A program made the translations under genes and the position numbers. From Phycisphaerae bacterium (lineage in GTDB: Bacteria > Planctomycetota > Phycisphaerae > Phycisphaerales > UBA1924): DNA of 8,577 nucleotides. Position 1 is the stretch's first letter; every line of letters starts with the position of its first letter. Location of the stretch: the NCBI GenBank assembly GCA_016794945.1, contig JAEUIX010000184.1:1-8577 (forward strand), read 5' to 3'. A model generated the notes under the pieces. It was not told where the DNA came from. It saw only the letters and a program-made list of their open reading frames with translations, and made no database searches. Positions 1 to 6,215 of this stretch are shown in pieces.

Positions 1-219
1 CTCCCAGGTCAGTTCGAGCCGACCGATGTAGAACGGCTTGATCGATCCGTCATCGCTGCCGGGAATGGGAACAAGCTCGAACTTGAACGCCGCCGTGGGC
101 ACCGTCTGCCAGAACGACTCGGCGGCCTTGGGCGGCGTCTGCGGGCCGGCGGGCTGTAAACTCCCTGACGCCAGCACCGGAGCGAGCGCCGCGAGCATGA
201 ACCGAGCGTTGTGGTACAT
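1..219 (-). CDS. Exported SUMF1/formylglycine-generating-enzyme-domain protein, N-terminal fragment
   Basis: The first 73 codons of a minus-strand gene that leaves the left edge; no stop is seen. An ATG at 219 is preceded by GAGGA with about 8 bases of spacing. The N-terminus has an Arg, then a hydrophobic stretch (FMLAALAPVLA, residues 7-17), and looks like a Sec signal peptide. A Pro/Ala linker follows, then from about residue 43 a segment FELVPIPG and, at 60-73, KPFYIGRLELTWE. This is the start of the FGE-sulfatase (SUMF1) fold, whose family hallmark reads roughly F-[YW]-I-G-x-x-E-[VL]-T. Family members either oxidise sulfatase cysteine to formylglycine or, very often in planctomycetes, are exported proteins of unknown role. 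The catalytic cysteine region lies outside the window, so enzymatic activity cannot be judged. A second in-frame ATG at 198 would shorten the signal. The family call is fairly firm; the start is less so, because it overlaps the divergent gene. Confidence 0.7.
   Translation of the reverse strand, partial: MYHNARFMLAALAPVLASGSLQPAGPQTPPKAAESFWQTVPTAAFKFELVPIPGSDDGSIKPFYIGRLELTWE
157..162 (+). promoter_or_regulatory. Possible -10 element for the apbE-thuA pair
   Basis: TAAACT (4 of 6 to TATAAT), preceded directly by TG, sits 34 bases before the ATG at 197. This is an AT-rich patch in otherwise very GC-rich DNA. It lies inside the coding sequence of the divergent SUMF1-domain gene. No convincing -35 hexamer is visible, so this is only a candidate. 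Confidence 0.25.
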
Positions 220-1249
220 CGGGCTGATCCTCGGGGTCGTTGCAGGGCTCGCCGCGGGCTGCACGCCCGGCCGTGGGACCGCCGACGAGGCACCACGCCT
301 GGCCCGGTTCGAGTCTACTCGGATTTGCATGGGCGTCCAGGCGCGCCTGGTGGTCTATGCACCCGATGAGCCGGCGGCGACGGAGGCCATGAGCGCCGCC
401 CACAGCGAACTGGCTCGCCTGGACTCGATCCTGAGCGACTACCGACCGCTCAGCGACGTCTCCCGCCTGGGCCGGGAAGCTCCGCACTGGGTTGAGATCG
501 ACGCCGCGCTCGCGGCGGTTTTGTCCGAGGCGGCCCGAGTCCGCGGCTGGGTGGGCGCGCGATTCGACGTCACGGTTGGTCCGGCCACGCGCCTGTGGCG
601 CGAGGCCCGGCGCACGGGCTCTCCGCCATCGGAAGCGGCCGTCGCAGAAGCCCGAGCTCTCATCGGAGCTGACAGGCTGGAGTTGGACGGCGCAGGCCGC
701 GCCCGCTTGCGGGACCGCGGCATGCTGGTAGACCTTGGCGGCATCGCCAAGGGGTTCGGGGCGCAGCGTGCGGTGTCGGTGCTTCGACAGCGGGGCCTGC
801 CGATCTGCCTCGTCGCCCTGGCCGGCGACATCGCCGCGGGCGATCCGCCGCCGGGAGAGACGGGGTGGCGCGTGGAGATCGCGCCGTGGCGTGATGTTCC
901 CGGGCGATTGCTGCTGCTCTCGAACGCCTGTGTTTCCACATCGGGTGACGAAGAGCAGTTCACCACCGCCGACGGCGTGCGGCGCAGCCACATCATCGAC
1001 CCGCGCACCGCCCTGGGCGTGCCCGGCAGGTCCGCCGCGACGGCGCTGAGCACCAACGGCGCCATCGCCGACGCCGTCGCGACGGCCTTGTGCGTAGATG
1101 GGACGGAGGTACATCGGCTGCTCGAAGCGGCTCAAGCCGGAGAACCTGCGCTCGCCTGGATCGTGTTCGGCCCCGGCGGGGACATGCGGATCACCGATCC
1201 GAGCGGCCTGATCCGCTGGGCGCCCGCGAAAAATGGAGATCACCGATGA
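197..1249 (+). CDS. apbE: FAD:protein FMN transferase (ApbE family), probable lipoprotein
   Basis: Encodes 350 residues, the usual ApbE length. ApbE enzymes work outside the cytoplasmic membrane. They split FAD and attach FMN through a phosphoester to a Thr/Ser of targets such as RnfG/RnfD, NqrB/NqrC or FMN-binding-domain proteins, using Mg2+. The N-terminus is a lipoprotein-type signal: MNR, a hydrophobic run to residue 20, then LAAGC with the lipid-accepting Cys22. Ala rather than Leu at -3 makes the lipobox slightly atypical. Family motifs are in order: FDVTVGP (123-129), LVDLGGIAKGFG (177-188), AGDI (209-212), STSGDEEQF (247-255), SHIIDPRT (264-271) and ADAVATAL (291-298), where D292 and T296 match the family's Mg2+ ligands. 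The ATG at 197 is chosen because it gives the export signal; the only purine-rich upstream patch (GGAG, 179-182) is rather far away. No flavinylation target is seen in the window. The 3' end overlaps thuA in ATGA. Confidence 0.92.
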   Translation: MNRALWYIGLILGVVAGLAAGCTPGRGTADEAPRLARFESTRICMGVQARLVVYAPDEPAATEAMSAAHSELARLDSILSDYRPLSDVSRLGREAPHWVEIDAALAAVLSEAARVRGWVGARFDVTVGPATRLWREARRTGSPPSEAAVAEARALIGADRLELDGAGRARLRDRGMLVDLGGIAKGFGAQRAVSVLRQRGLPICLVALAGDIAAGDPPPGETGWRVEIAPWRDVPGRLLLLSNACVSTSGDEEQFTTADGVRRSHIIDPRTALGVPGRSAATALSTNGAIADAVATALCVDGTEVHRLLEAAQAGEPALAWIVFGPGGDMRITDPSGLIRWAPAKNGDHR

Positions 1250-2052
1250 CTTCGCTGCTGACAGCCGCGGCCGTGATGCTGGTCTGCCTGTTGCAACCTC
1301 AGGACTGGCCGCCCCCGCGCGACCGGGCGCCCGGGCAGCCGGTGCGGGCCATCTACTGCACCGCCACCGCCGGCTACCGGCACGATGTCATCCCCGAGAG
1401 CGTTCGGATCATGCGGGCCATCGGCGAGCGGACCGCGTGGCTCGACATCGAAGTCACCGACCGCGCCGAGGATTTGACCTCGGAGCGCATGGCCAATGCT
1501 GATGCGCTGATCTTCTACACCACCGGTGCGATCAAGGTTGATCCGGAACACCTGCAGCGCTGGGTGCGCGGCGGCGGCGCGCTGATCGGCATTCACTGCG
1601 CTACCGACACCCTCGCGACGTCCAACGTCTACGTCGGATTGATCGGCGGCGAGTTCGACGGACACCCCTGGAACGAGCGCGTCAGGATTCGAGTCGATCG
1701 GCCGGGCATTCCCGCAGCCGACGCCTGGCCGACCACCGACGGCGGCTTCTGGATCGAGGACGAGATCTACCAGTTCAAGCGACTGAACCCCGACATGACG
1801 GTGCTGCTGAGTCTCGCGCCCGGTCAGGCGAAGATGGAGCCCGGCCGCCCGTACCCGCTGGCGTGGACGCGGCAGGTCGGCAAGGGCCGCGTGTTCTACA
1901 CCGCCTTGGGCCACCGGCCGGAAGTCTGGCGAAGCGAAGCGTTCCAGCGGCACGTGATCGAGGGCATCCGCTGGGCCGTGCGGTCCGAGCCCGCGCCTAC
2001 GCCACCGGCGTCCACCTCGACGCCTGCGCACTCGCCAGACACGCCTCGATGA
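1246..2052 (+). CDS. ThuA-domain protein (trehalose-utilisation type)
   Basis: Encodes 268 residues. ThuA-domain proteins have a class-I glutamine-amidotransferase-like fold. In rhizobia thuA works with the oxidoreductase thuB in trehalose and related disaccharide use; most members, including the many in planctomycetes, have no proven reaction. Visible family features are AIYCTATAGYRHDVIPES (35-52), ADALIFYTTGAI (85-96), QRWVRGGGALIGIHCATDT (104-122, the nucleophile-elbow-like segment with Cys118), GGEFDGHPW (134-142) and VFYTALGHRPEVW (216-228). Residues 5-17 are hydrophobic and could export the protein, but there is no basic residue before them, so secretion is uncertain. A Pro/Ser/Thr-rich tail (249-268) falls outside the domain. 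The ATG at 1246 overlaps the apbE stop as ATGA and has GGAG 7 bases upstream, so translation is probably coupled. The last 56 bases overlap the end of the convergent oxidoreductase gene. Confidence 0.88.
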   Translation: MTSLLTAAAVMLVCLLQPQDWPPPRDRAPGQPVRAIYCTATAGYRHDVIPESVRIMRAIGERTAWLDIEVTDRAEDLTSERMANADALIFYTTGAIKVDPEHLQRWVRGGGALIGIHCATDTLATSNVYVGLIGGEFDGHPWNERVRIRVDRPGIPAADAWPTTDGGFWIEDEIYQFKRLNPDMTVLLSLAPGQAKMEPGRPYPLAWTRQVGKGRVFYTALGHRPEVWRSEAFQRHVIEGIRWAVRSEPAPTPPASTSTPAHSPDTPR

Positions 2053-3145
2053 ACCGAAGACCCCTCAACCCTTCGGCCGCGCCGGGCACCAGTAACGCAT
2101 GGTCGGCCGGCTGGCGTCCCTCCAGCTGCGCCGCGATGCGCTCGATGACGCCGCGGTAGATATTGGCGAACGCCTCGAAGAACCCTTCAGGGTGTCCCGG
2201 GGGAAGCCGTGTCGAGGCCCGCGCCGTTTCGAGCGACCCGGCCCCGGCGCGGGTGAGCACCCGGCGCTGGCCTTCACGCGGCATCAATATCAGTTCGTTC
2301 GGGCTTTCCTGCCGCCACGCCAGAGATCCCTCCGTGCCGTAGACGCGGAGCGTCAGGTTGTTCTCCTCGCCCGAAGCGACCTGGCAGACGCTCAGCACGC
2401 CCTTGGCGCCGCCGTCGAACCGCAGCAGCACCGACGCATCGTCGTCCACCCGCCGGCCCGGCACGAACGCCGTCACATCCGCCAGCACGCTCGCGAGCCT
2501 GAGCCCGGTGACGAACGAGACCAGGTTCTCCGCGTGCGTGCCGATGTCCCCAAGGGCGCCCGCGCCGGCCCTGGCGGGATCGGCACGCCACGCCGCCTGC
2601 TTCTGCCCCTCGGCGGCCAGGTCCGTCGCCAGCCACCCCTGGTGGTACTCCACGACGACCTTCCGCACCACGCCGATTTCACCGGACCGGACCATCTGGG
2701 CCGCCTGACGCACCAGCGGGTAGCCGGTGTAGTTGTACGTGACCGCCAGCAACCGGTCACCGCCCGCCGCGACCCGTGCCAACTCCGCCGCCTCGGCGGC
2801 CGTGCGTGTCATCGGCTTGTCCACCACGGTGTGAAAGCCGGCCCGCAGGCACGCCGCGGCGATCTCCGCGTGCGACTCATTGGGCGTCACGACGGTGATG
2901 AAATCGAGCCGGCGCTCGGCGGGCAACGCCGACTCGGCCTTGAGCATGTCGCGCCACGTCGGGTGATTGCGGTCCGCGGCCAGCCCCAGCGCCCGGCCCG
3001 ACGCCAGCGCCCGCTCCGGCGCGCTGCCCAGGCAGCCGGCGACCAGCACGGCGTGCCCGTCCATCGTCGCGGCGGTCCGGTGCACAGCGCCGATGAACGC
3101 GCCCGCGCCGCCGCCGATCATGCCGAAGCGAAGCGGAGCGTTCAC
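1997..3145 (-). CDS. Gfo/Idh/MocA family NAD(P)-dependent oxidoreductase
   Basis: Encodes 382 residues. Enzymes of this family oxidise or reduce a hydroxyl of sugars, inositols or glycosides with NAD(P). The Rossmann start is [11 protein letters not shown] (9-19). TVVTPNESH (84-92) precedes the DKP motif (109-111, the variant of EKP that carries the catalytic Lys110). The C-terminal substrate domain has GDIGTHAEN (199-207), where His204 occupies the usual catalytic position, and then the open-sheet segment through GTEGSLAW (270-277). No signal peptide is present, so it should be cytoplasmic. The start is GTG at 3145, with GGGAGG five bases upstream. It overlaps the preceding isomerase stop as GTGA, so the two are co-translated. 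The 3' end lies inside the end of the ThuA gene on the other strand. The exact sugar substrate cannot be assigned. Confidence 0.93.
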   Translation of the reverse strand: MNAPLRFGMIGGGAGAFIGAVHRTAATMDGHAVLVAGCLGSAPERALASGRALGLAADRNHPTWRDMLKAESALPAERRLDFITVVTPNESHAEIAAACLRAGFHTVVDKPMTRTAAEAAELARVAAGGDRLLAVTYNYTGYPLVRQAAQMVRSGEIGVVRKVVVEYHQGWLATDLAAEGQKQAAWRADPARAGAGALGDIGTHAENLVSFVTGLRLASVLADVTAFVPGRRVDDDASVLLRFDGGAKGVLSVCQVASGEENNLTLRVYGTEGSLAWRQESPNELILMPREGQRRVLTRAGAGSLETARASTRLPPGHPEGFFEAFANIYRGVIERIAAQLEGRQPADHALLVPGAAEGLRGLRFIEACLASAQASRWTPVA

Positions 3146-4158
3146 GCGTGCCTCCCGTTGCCGGCGGAGTCGAACGCCGCATCGAACGCCCGCCCCGCGG
3201 GCGGAAAATCGAGCCGCCGGACGAACGCACTCGCTTCCCGAGCGCCATGCTCGCGGTCCATGCCGGGGTCTTCCCACTCGACCGAGAGGGGGCCGGAGTA
3301 CCCGGCCCGGTTGAGCGAACGGATGATCGCTTCGAAATCGACCTGACCGCGCCCCGGCGAGCGGAAGTCCCAGGCACGCTCCGCGTGCCCGAACGGCAGG
3401 TGCGACCCGAGCACCGACCGCAGCGGGTGCGGGGTGCGGGCCGCGTCCTTCGCGTGGCAATGGAAGATCCGGTCGGGGAAGCGGTCAATGAACGCCGCGG
3501 GATCCAGCCCCTGCCAGAGCAAGTGCGACGGATCGAAGTTGAAGCCGAACGCCGGGTGGCCGTCGACCGCCCGCAGCGCGGACTCGGCGGTCGCGGCGTC
3601 ATAGGCGATCTCGGAAGGGTGAACCTCCAGGGCGAATCGCACGCCGCACGACGCGAACGCGTCGAGGATCGGCCGGAACCGTGTGGCGAAGTCGCGGTAG
3701 CCGGCGGCGATCTCTTCCGGCCCCGTCGGCGGGAAGAAGTACAGTTTGTGCCAGATGGCCGAACCCGTGAAGCCGTTGACCACGCCGACCCCCAGCCGGG
3801 CCGCCGCCCTGGCGGTGGCGATCAGTTCCTCAGCCGCCCGGCGGCGCACACCCTCGGGTTCGCCATCGCCCCACACCCGGGCAGGAACGATGGACCTGTG
3901 GCGCGCGTCGATCGGGTCGCAGACGCACTGGCCGACCAGGTGGTTGCTGATGGCCCAGACCTTCAGGCCGTGTCGCGTTAGCAGGGCGTGCCTCCCGGCG
4001 CAGTACCCCGGGTCGGCAAGAGCCTTGTCCACCTCGAAGTGATCCCCCCAGCAGGCCAGTTCGAGCCCGTCGTAGCCCCAGGCCTTGGCGCGGGCGGCGA
4101 GAGTCTCCAGGGGCATGTCGGCCCACTGTCCTGTGAAGAGCGTGACGGGTCGGGGCAT
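3142..4158 (-). CDS. Sugar phosphate isomerase/epimerase-type TIM-barrel protein (xylose isomerase-like, AP endonuclease 2 superfamily)
   Basis: Encodes 338 residues and is first in a two-gene operon. The family comprises metal-dependent TIM barrels that isomerise or epimerise keto sugars, inosose or hydroxypyruvate, or that cleave or hydrate 3-keto sugars. The N-terminal strand [18 protein letters not shown] and the segment [14 protein letters not shown] (28-41) are typical. Probable metal ligands fall on successive strands: Glu178 (ALEVHPSE), Asp209 (NFDPSH), His235 (HCHAKD) and Glu294 ([12 protein letters not shown]). [14 protein letters not shown] (207-220) is especially characteristic. 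The ATG at 4158 has GGAG six bases upstream. The stop overlaps the GTG of the oxidoreductase, the partner with which this family is very often paired; E. coli YcjR/YcjS is one such pair, acting on 3-keto-glucosides. The substrate is unknown; the family call is firm. Confidence 0.92.
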   Translation of the reverse strand: MPRPVTLFTGQWADMPLETLAARAKAWGYDGLELACWGDHFEVDKALADPGYCAGRHALLTRHGLKVWAISNHLVGQCVCDPIDARHRSIVPARVWGDGEPEGVRRRAAEELIATARAAARLGVGVVNGFTGSAIWHKLYFFPPTGPEEIAAGYRDFATRFRPILDAFASCGVRFALEVHPSEIAYDAATAESALRAVDGHPAFGFNFDPSHLLWQGLDPAAFIDRFPDRIFHCHAKDAARTPHPLRSVLGSHLPFGHAERAWDFRSPGRGQVDFEAIIRSLNRAGYSGPLSVEWEDPGMDREHGAREASAFVRRLDFPPAGRAFDAAFDSAGNGRHA

Positions 4159-4250
4159 CGGCGGCTCCAGGGCGCGCCATGGTACAGCGCATCGGGTTCG
4201 GCGGATCGTTAGACTGCCGCCCGGTGGGGCCGGGCATTCAAGGAGTCCGC
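4159..4250. promoter_or_regulatory. Divergent intergenic region between isomerase operon and transporter
   Basis: 92 bases that must hold the promoters of both the minus-strand sugar operon and the plus-strand transporter. On the plus strand, TAGACT (4210-4215, 4 of 6 to TATAAT) lies 35 bases before the transporter ATG. It is followed by a perfect six-base inverted repeat (arms 4219-4224 and 4230-4235) and AAGGAG (4240-4245). No good -35 box and no recognisable regulator operator can be seen. The promoter assignments are inference. Confidence 0.4.
4219..4235 (+). repeat. Short GC-rich inverted repeat in transporter leader
   Basis: GCCCGG, a TGGGG loop and CCGGGC form a perfect six-base-pair stem. 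It ends five bases before the AAGGAG ribosome-binding site of the transporter gene. In RNA it would form a 5' leader hairpin. It could affect mRNA stability or translation, but such stems also occur by chance in DNA this GC-rich. Confidence 0.4.
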
Positions 4251-5618
4251 ATGGCCGAGGTCACCAGCGCGTCGGGCACCCCCGCCGGCACTGCAGACAG
4301 AGCACCGGTGCCGTACCTCCGCGTCCGCCTGTCGTTCATGATGTTCCTTCAGTACGCGATCTGGGGCGCGTGGCTGCCCCTGCTCTACCAGTACCTCACC
4401 GGCCACCTGAAATTTCCCGGCGACGAGGTCGGCATGATCTTCGTCGTCGGCGCCGCCGGCTCGATCGTCGCGCCGTTCGTCGCCGGCCAGATCGCCGACC
4501 GTTGGTTCCCCACCCAGTGGTTCCTGGGCATCAGCCACATCCTTGGCGGGGTGCTGGTGTGGCAACTCTCGGGCCTGCGCACCTACACCGAGTTCATGTG
4601 GTTCAGCCTCGCCTACTCGCTGATCTACTCCCCCACGCTCTCGCTCACCAACTCGCTGGCGTTCCACCACCTGCCCGACCGCGACCGCCAGTTCGGCGGC
4701 GTCCGCATGTGGGGCACCATCGGCTGGATCTGCGTCGGCATCCTCATCGGCCAGTGGCTCCTGCACCGCCACACGCCCGAGACGGGCGACGCCGCGACGA
4801 AGTTGCTGGCCCAGCAGGCGGGCATGGCCGACGCGTTCCGGCTCAGCGCCATTCTCGGCGTGGTGATGGGCGTGTTCTGCATCGTCGGTTTGCCCCACAC
4901 GCCGCCGAGCAAGGGACGCCAGGCCAACGCCACGTTCGAGGCGATCGGTCAGTTGAGGTACCAGCCGCTGCTGACGCTGTTCCTTCTGGCGGTGCCGATC
5001 TCGTGCATCCACCAGTTCTACTTCGTGCACACGGCCGGATTCCTCGGCCAGTTCCAGTCAAGCACCGCGACCGAGATCAACAAGCTCTTCGGCGTCGGGG
5101 GCGGCGGCCTGATGACCATCGGGCAGATGTCCGAGATCCTCGTGCTGGCGCTCCTGCCGCTGGTCACGCCCTGGACCTCGCGCAAACTGCTGCTGCTGAT
5201 CGGCACGCTGGCCTACGCCGCCCGCATGGCCCTGTTCGCCTACGTGGCCGAGATCAGCCGCGCCACCGGCCTGGAGCCGGTCAGCCTGCTGATCATCGGC
5301 GTCGCGATGCACGGCCTGTGCTTCGGGTGCTGGATCTTCGTCGCGATCATGGTCGTCGACGAGGAGTGCCCGCCGGACGTGCGCGCCAGCGCCCAGAGCC
5401 TGCTGGGCCTGGTGGTCTTCGGCATCGGCATCATGGCCGGCAGCATGATCGCCACGTCGGTCGTGCCCGAGTGGAGCAAGAAGCCCGACGGATCCATGGA
5501 CTACACCGTGCTCTTCGGCTACCCGATGCTGGCCGCGCTCATCGTCTTCGGCCTGCTGCTGATCTTCTACCCCATGCGCAGCCCCAAGCGAGGCTCGCTG
5601 CCCCCCACTTCGACCTGA
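4251..5618 (+). CDS. MFS transporter, nucleoside:H+ symporter (NupG-like) family
   Basis: Encodes 455 residues with about twelve hydrophobic membrane segments, so an inner-membrane importer of the major facilitator type. It resembles E. coli NupG. Near the start, [18 protein letters not shown] (32-49) corresponds to the NupG first helix with its LQ-x-x-x-WG-x-W pattern. IADRWF (81-86) is the loop after helix 2. [15 protein letters not shown] (127-141) and RMWGTIGWI (152-160) match the NupG PTL-x-L-x-N and R-x-WGTIG-[FW]-I signatures. A longer, polar central loop lies near 212-236. The ATG at 4251 is chosen because AAGGAG lies five bases upstream and it gives a normal cytoplasmic N-terminus; an in-frame start at 4179 has no such site. 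It is divergent from the isomerase/oxidoreductase pair, so it may import their substrate, whether a nucleoside or a sugar. The family is firm, the substrate is not. Confidence 0.9.
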   Translation: MAEVTSASGTPAGTADRAPVPYLRVRLSFMMFLQYAIWGAWLPLLYQYLTGHLKFPGDEVGMIFVVGAAGSIVAPFVAGQIADRWFPTQWFLGISHILGGVLVWQLSGLRTYTEFMWFSLAYSLIYSPTLSLTNSLAFHHLPDRDRQFGGVRMWGTIGWICVGILIGQWLLHRHTPETGDAATKLLAQQAGMADAFRLSAILGVVMGVFCIVGLPHTPPSKGRQANATFEAIGQLRYQPLLTLFLLAVPISCIHQFYFVHTAGFLGQFQSSTATEINKLFGVGGGGLMTIGQMSEILVLALLPLVTPWTSRKLLLLIGTLAYAARMALFAYVAEISRATGLEPVSLLIIGVAMHGLCFGCWIFVAIMVVDEECPPDVRASAQSLLGLVVFGIGIMAGSMIATSVVPEWSKKPDGSMDYTVLFGYPMLAALIVFGLLLIFYPMRSPKRGSLPPTST

Positions 5619-6215
5619 TCAGCCCCCGCCGCCGCCCGCACCCCGGCCACGCCGCCGCCGCGGCGGGCGCGTGCGGTACGGCTCCAGTTCCGCCGGCAGC
5701 GACCGGATGCCCCGCCTGTTGGCCTTGCTGATCGCGTACCACAGCGATTCGTGCATCCGCCGACGCACGGCGTCGGTCACATTCAGCCCGTTGGCCTCCA
5801 TCGCCTCCAGCGACCACCGCCAGGCGTGGTACTCCTCCAGGCAGCGCGGCTTGTACGTGTTGAAGCCGATGGCGTGGTGGCCGATCTCGTGCAGGAATAC
5901 CGCCGCCGACATCGGCCCCTTGGGGCGAGGGGCCTCGATCAGCCGCGCCACCGAGCCGTCGGCATATCGAACTTCCCACGCCATGCCCGACATCGAGGTG
6001 CGCCACCGCCGCACACGCACCCGGTGCCGCTCCAGCATCTCGCGCACCACCCGGTCGTACGCGTCCTGAGCTCCGGGCTTCTCCCCGTTGGCCGATGCGC
6101 TCCCGGCGGTTCGCTGCGACGGCGCACCCGGGCCGCGACGCGCCTTGCGCTGGGCCGCCGGTCGCGGCCGCAGCGCATCCATCACGGGCTTCATCAGGTC
6201 CCACAACGTCAGCAC
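5619..6215 (-). CDS. Uncharacterised protein with HEXXH (putative zinc metallopeptidase) motif
   Basis: Encodes 198 residues; I do not recognise a named family. A basic, low-complexity N-terminal third (about 17-45) is followed by a folded core. The core contains FLHEIGHHAIGF (108-118), an HEXXH zincin motif with His109, Glu110 and His113, and then CLEEYHAWRW (125-134), where Glu127 or Glu128 could be the third metal ligand. The end is mainly helical (136-180) and closes in an Arg/Gly-rich tail, RPPRRRRGRGAGGGGG. There is no signal peptide or membrane segment, so it is probably cytoplasmic. The GTG at 6215 is chosen because GAGG lies seven bases upstream and it overlaps the fmt stop by seven bases (GTGCTGA); an ATG at 6194 is the alternative. 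It is third in an operon with def and fmt. Its stop abuts the transporter's stop in the palindrome TGATCA. Peptidase activity is inferred from the motif only. Confidence 0.8.
   Translation of the reverse strand: MLTLWDLMKPVMDALRPRPAAQRKARRGPGAPSQRTAGSASANGEKPGAQDAYDRVVREMLERHRVRVRRWRTSMSGMAWEVRYADGSVARLIEAPRPKGPMSAAVFLHEIGHHAIGFNTYKPRCLEEYHAWRWSLEAMEANGLNVTDAVRRRMHESLWYAISKANRRGIRSLPAELEPYRTRPPRRRRGRGAGGGGG

Noticed and set aside
50..1243. 397-codon open frame on the minus strand opposite apbE
   Set aside because: It shows no family motif and is Arg/Gly/Pro-rich, as expected for an antisense shadow in high-GC DNA. The plus-strand ApbE reading has every family motif.
1246..1290. Lipobox at MLVC in the ThuA protein N-terminus
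   Set aside because: The residue before Cys is Val instead of Gly/Ala/Ser, and there is no basic residue before the hydrophobic stretch, so a lipoprotein call is not supported.
2099..3346. 415-codon plus-strand open frame opposite the oxidoreductase
   Set aside because: Low-complexity Arg/His/Pro-rich composition and no recognisable domain; the minus-strand Gfo/Idh/MocA reading is complete.
4085..5731. 548-codon plus-strand open frame longer than the real transporter
   Set aside because: It is a frame-shifted shadow of the transporter, full of Arg, His and Pro and without hydrophobic segments. The transporter frame has clear NupG-type motifs and a good ribosome-binding site.
5619..6215. ImmA/IrrE-type or toxin-antitoxin role for the HEXXH protein
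   Set aside because: There is no adjacent helix-turn-helix regulator or small partner gene; the gene is embedded in a def-fmt housekeeping operon.
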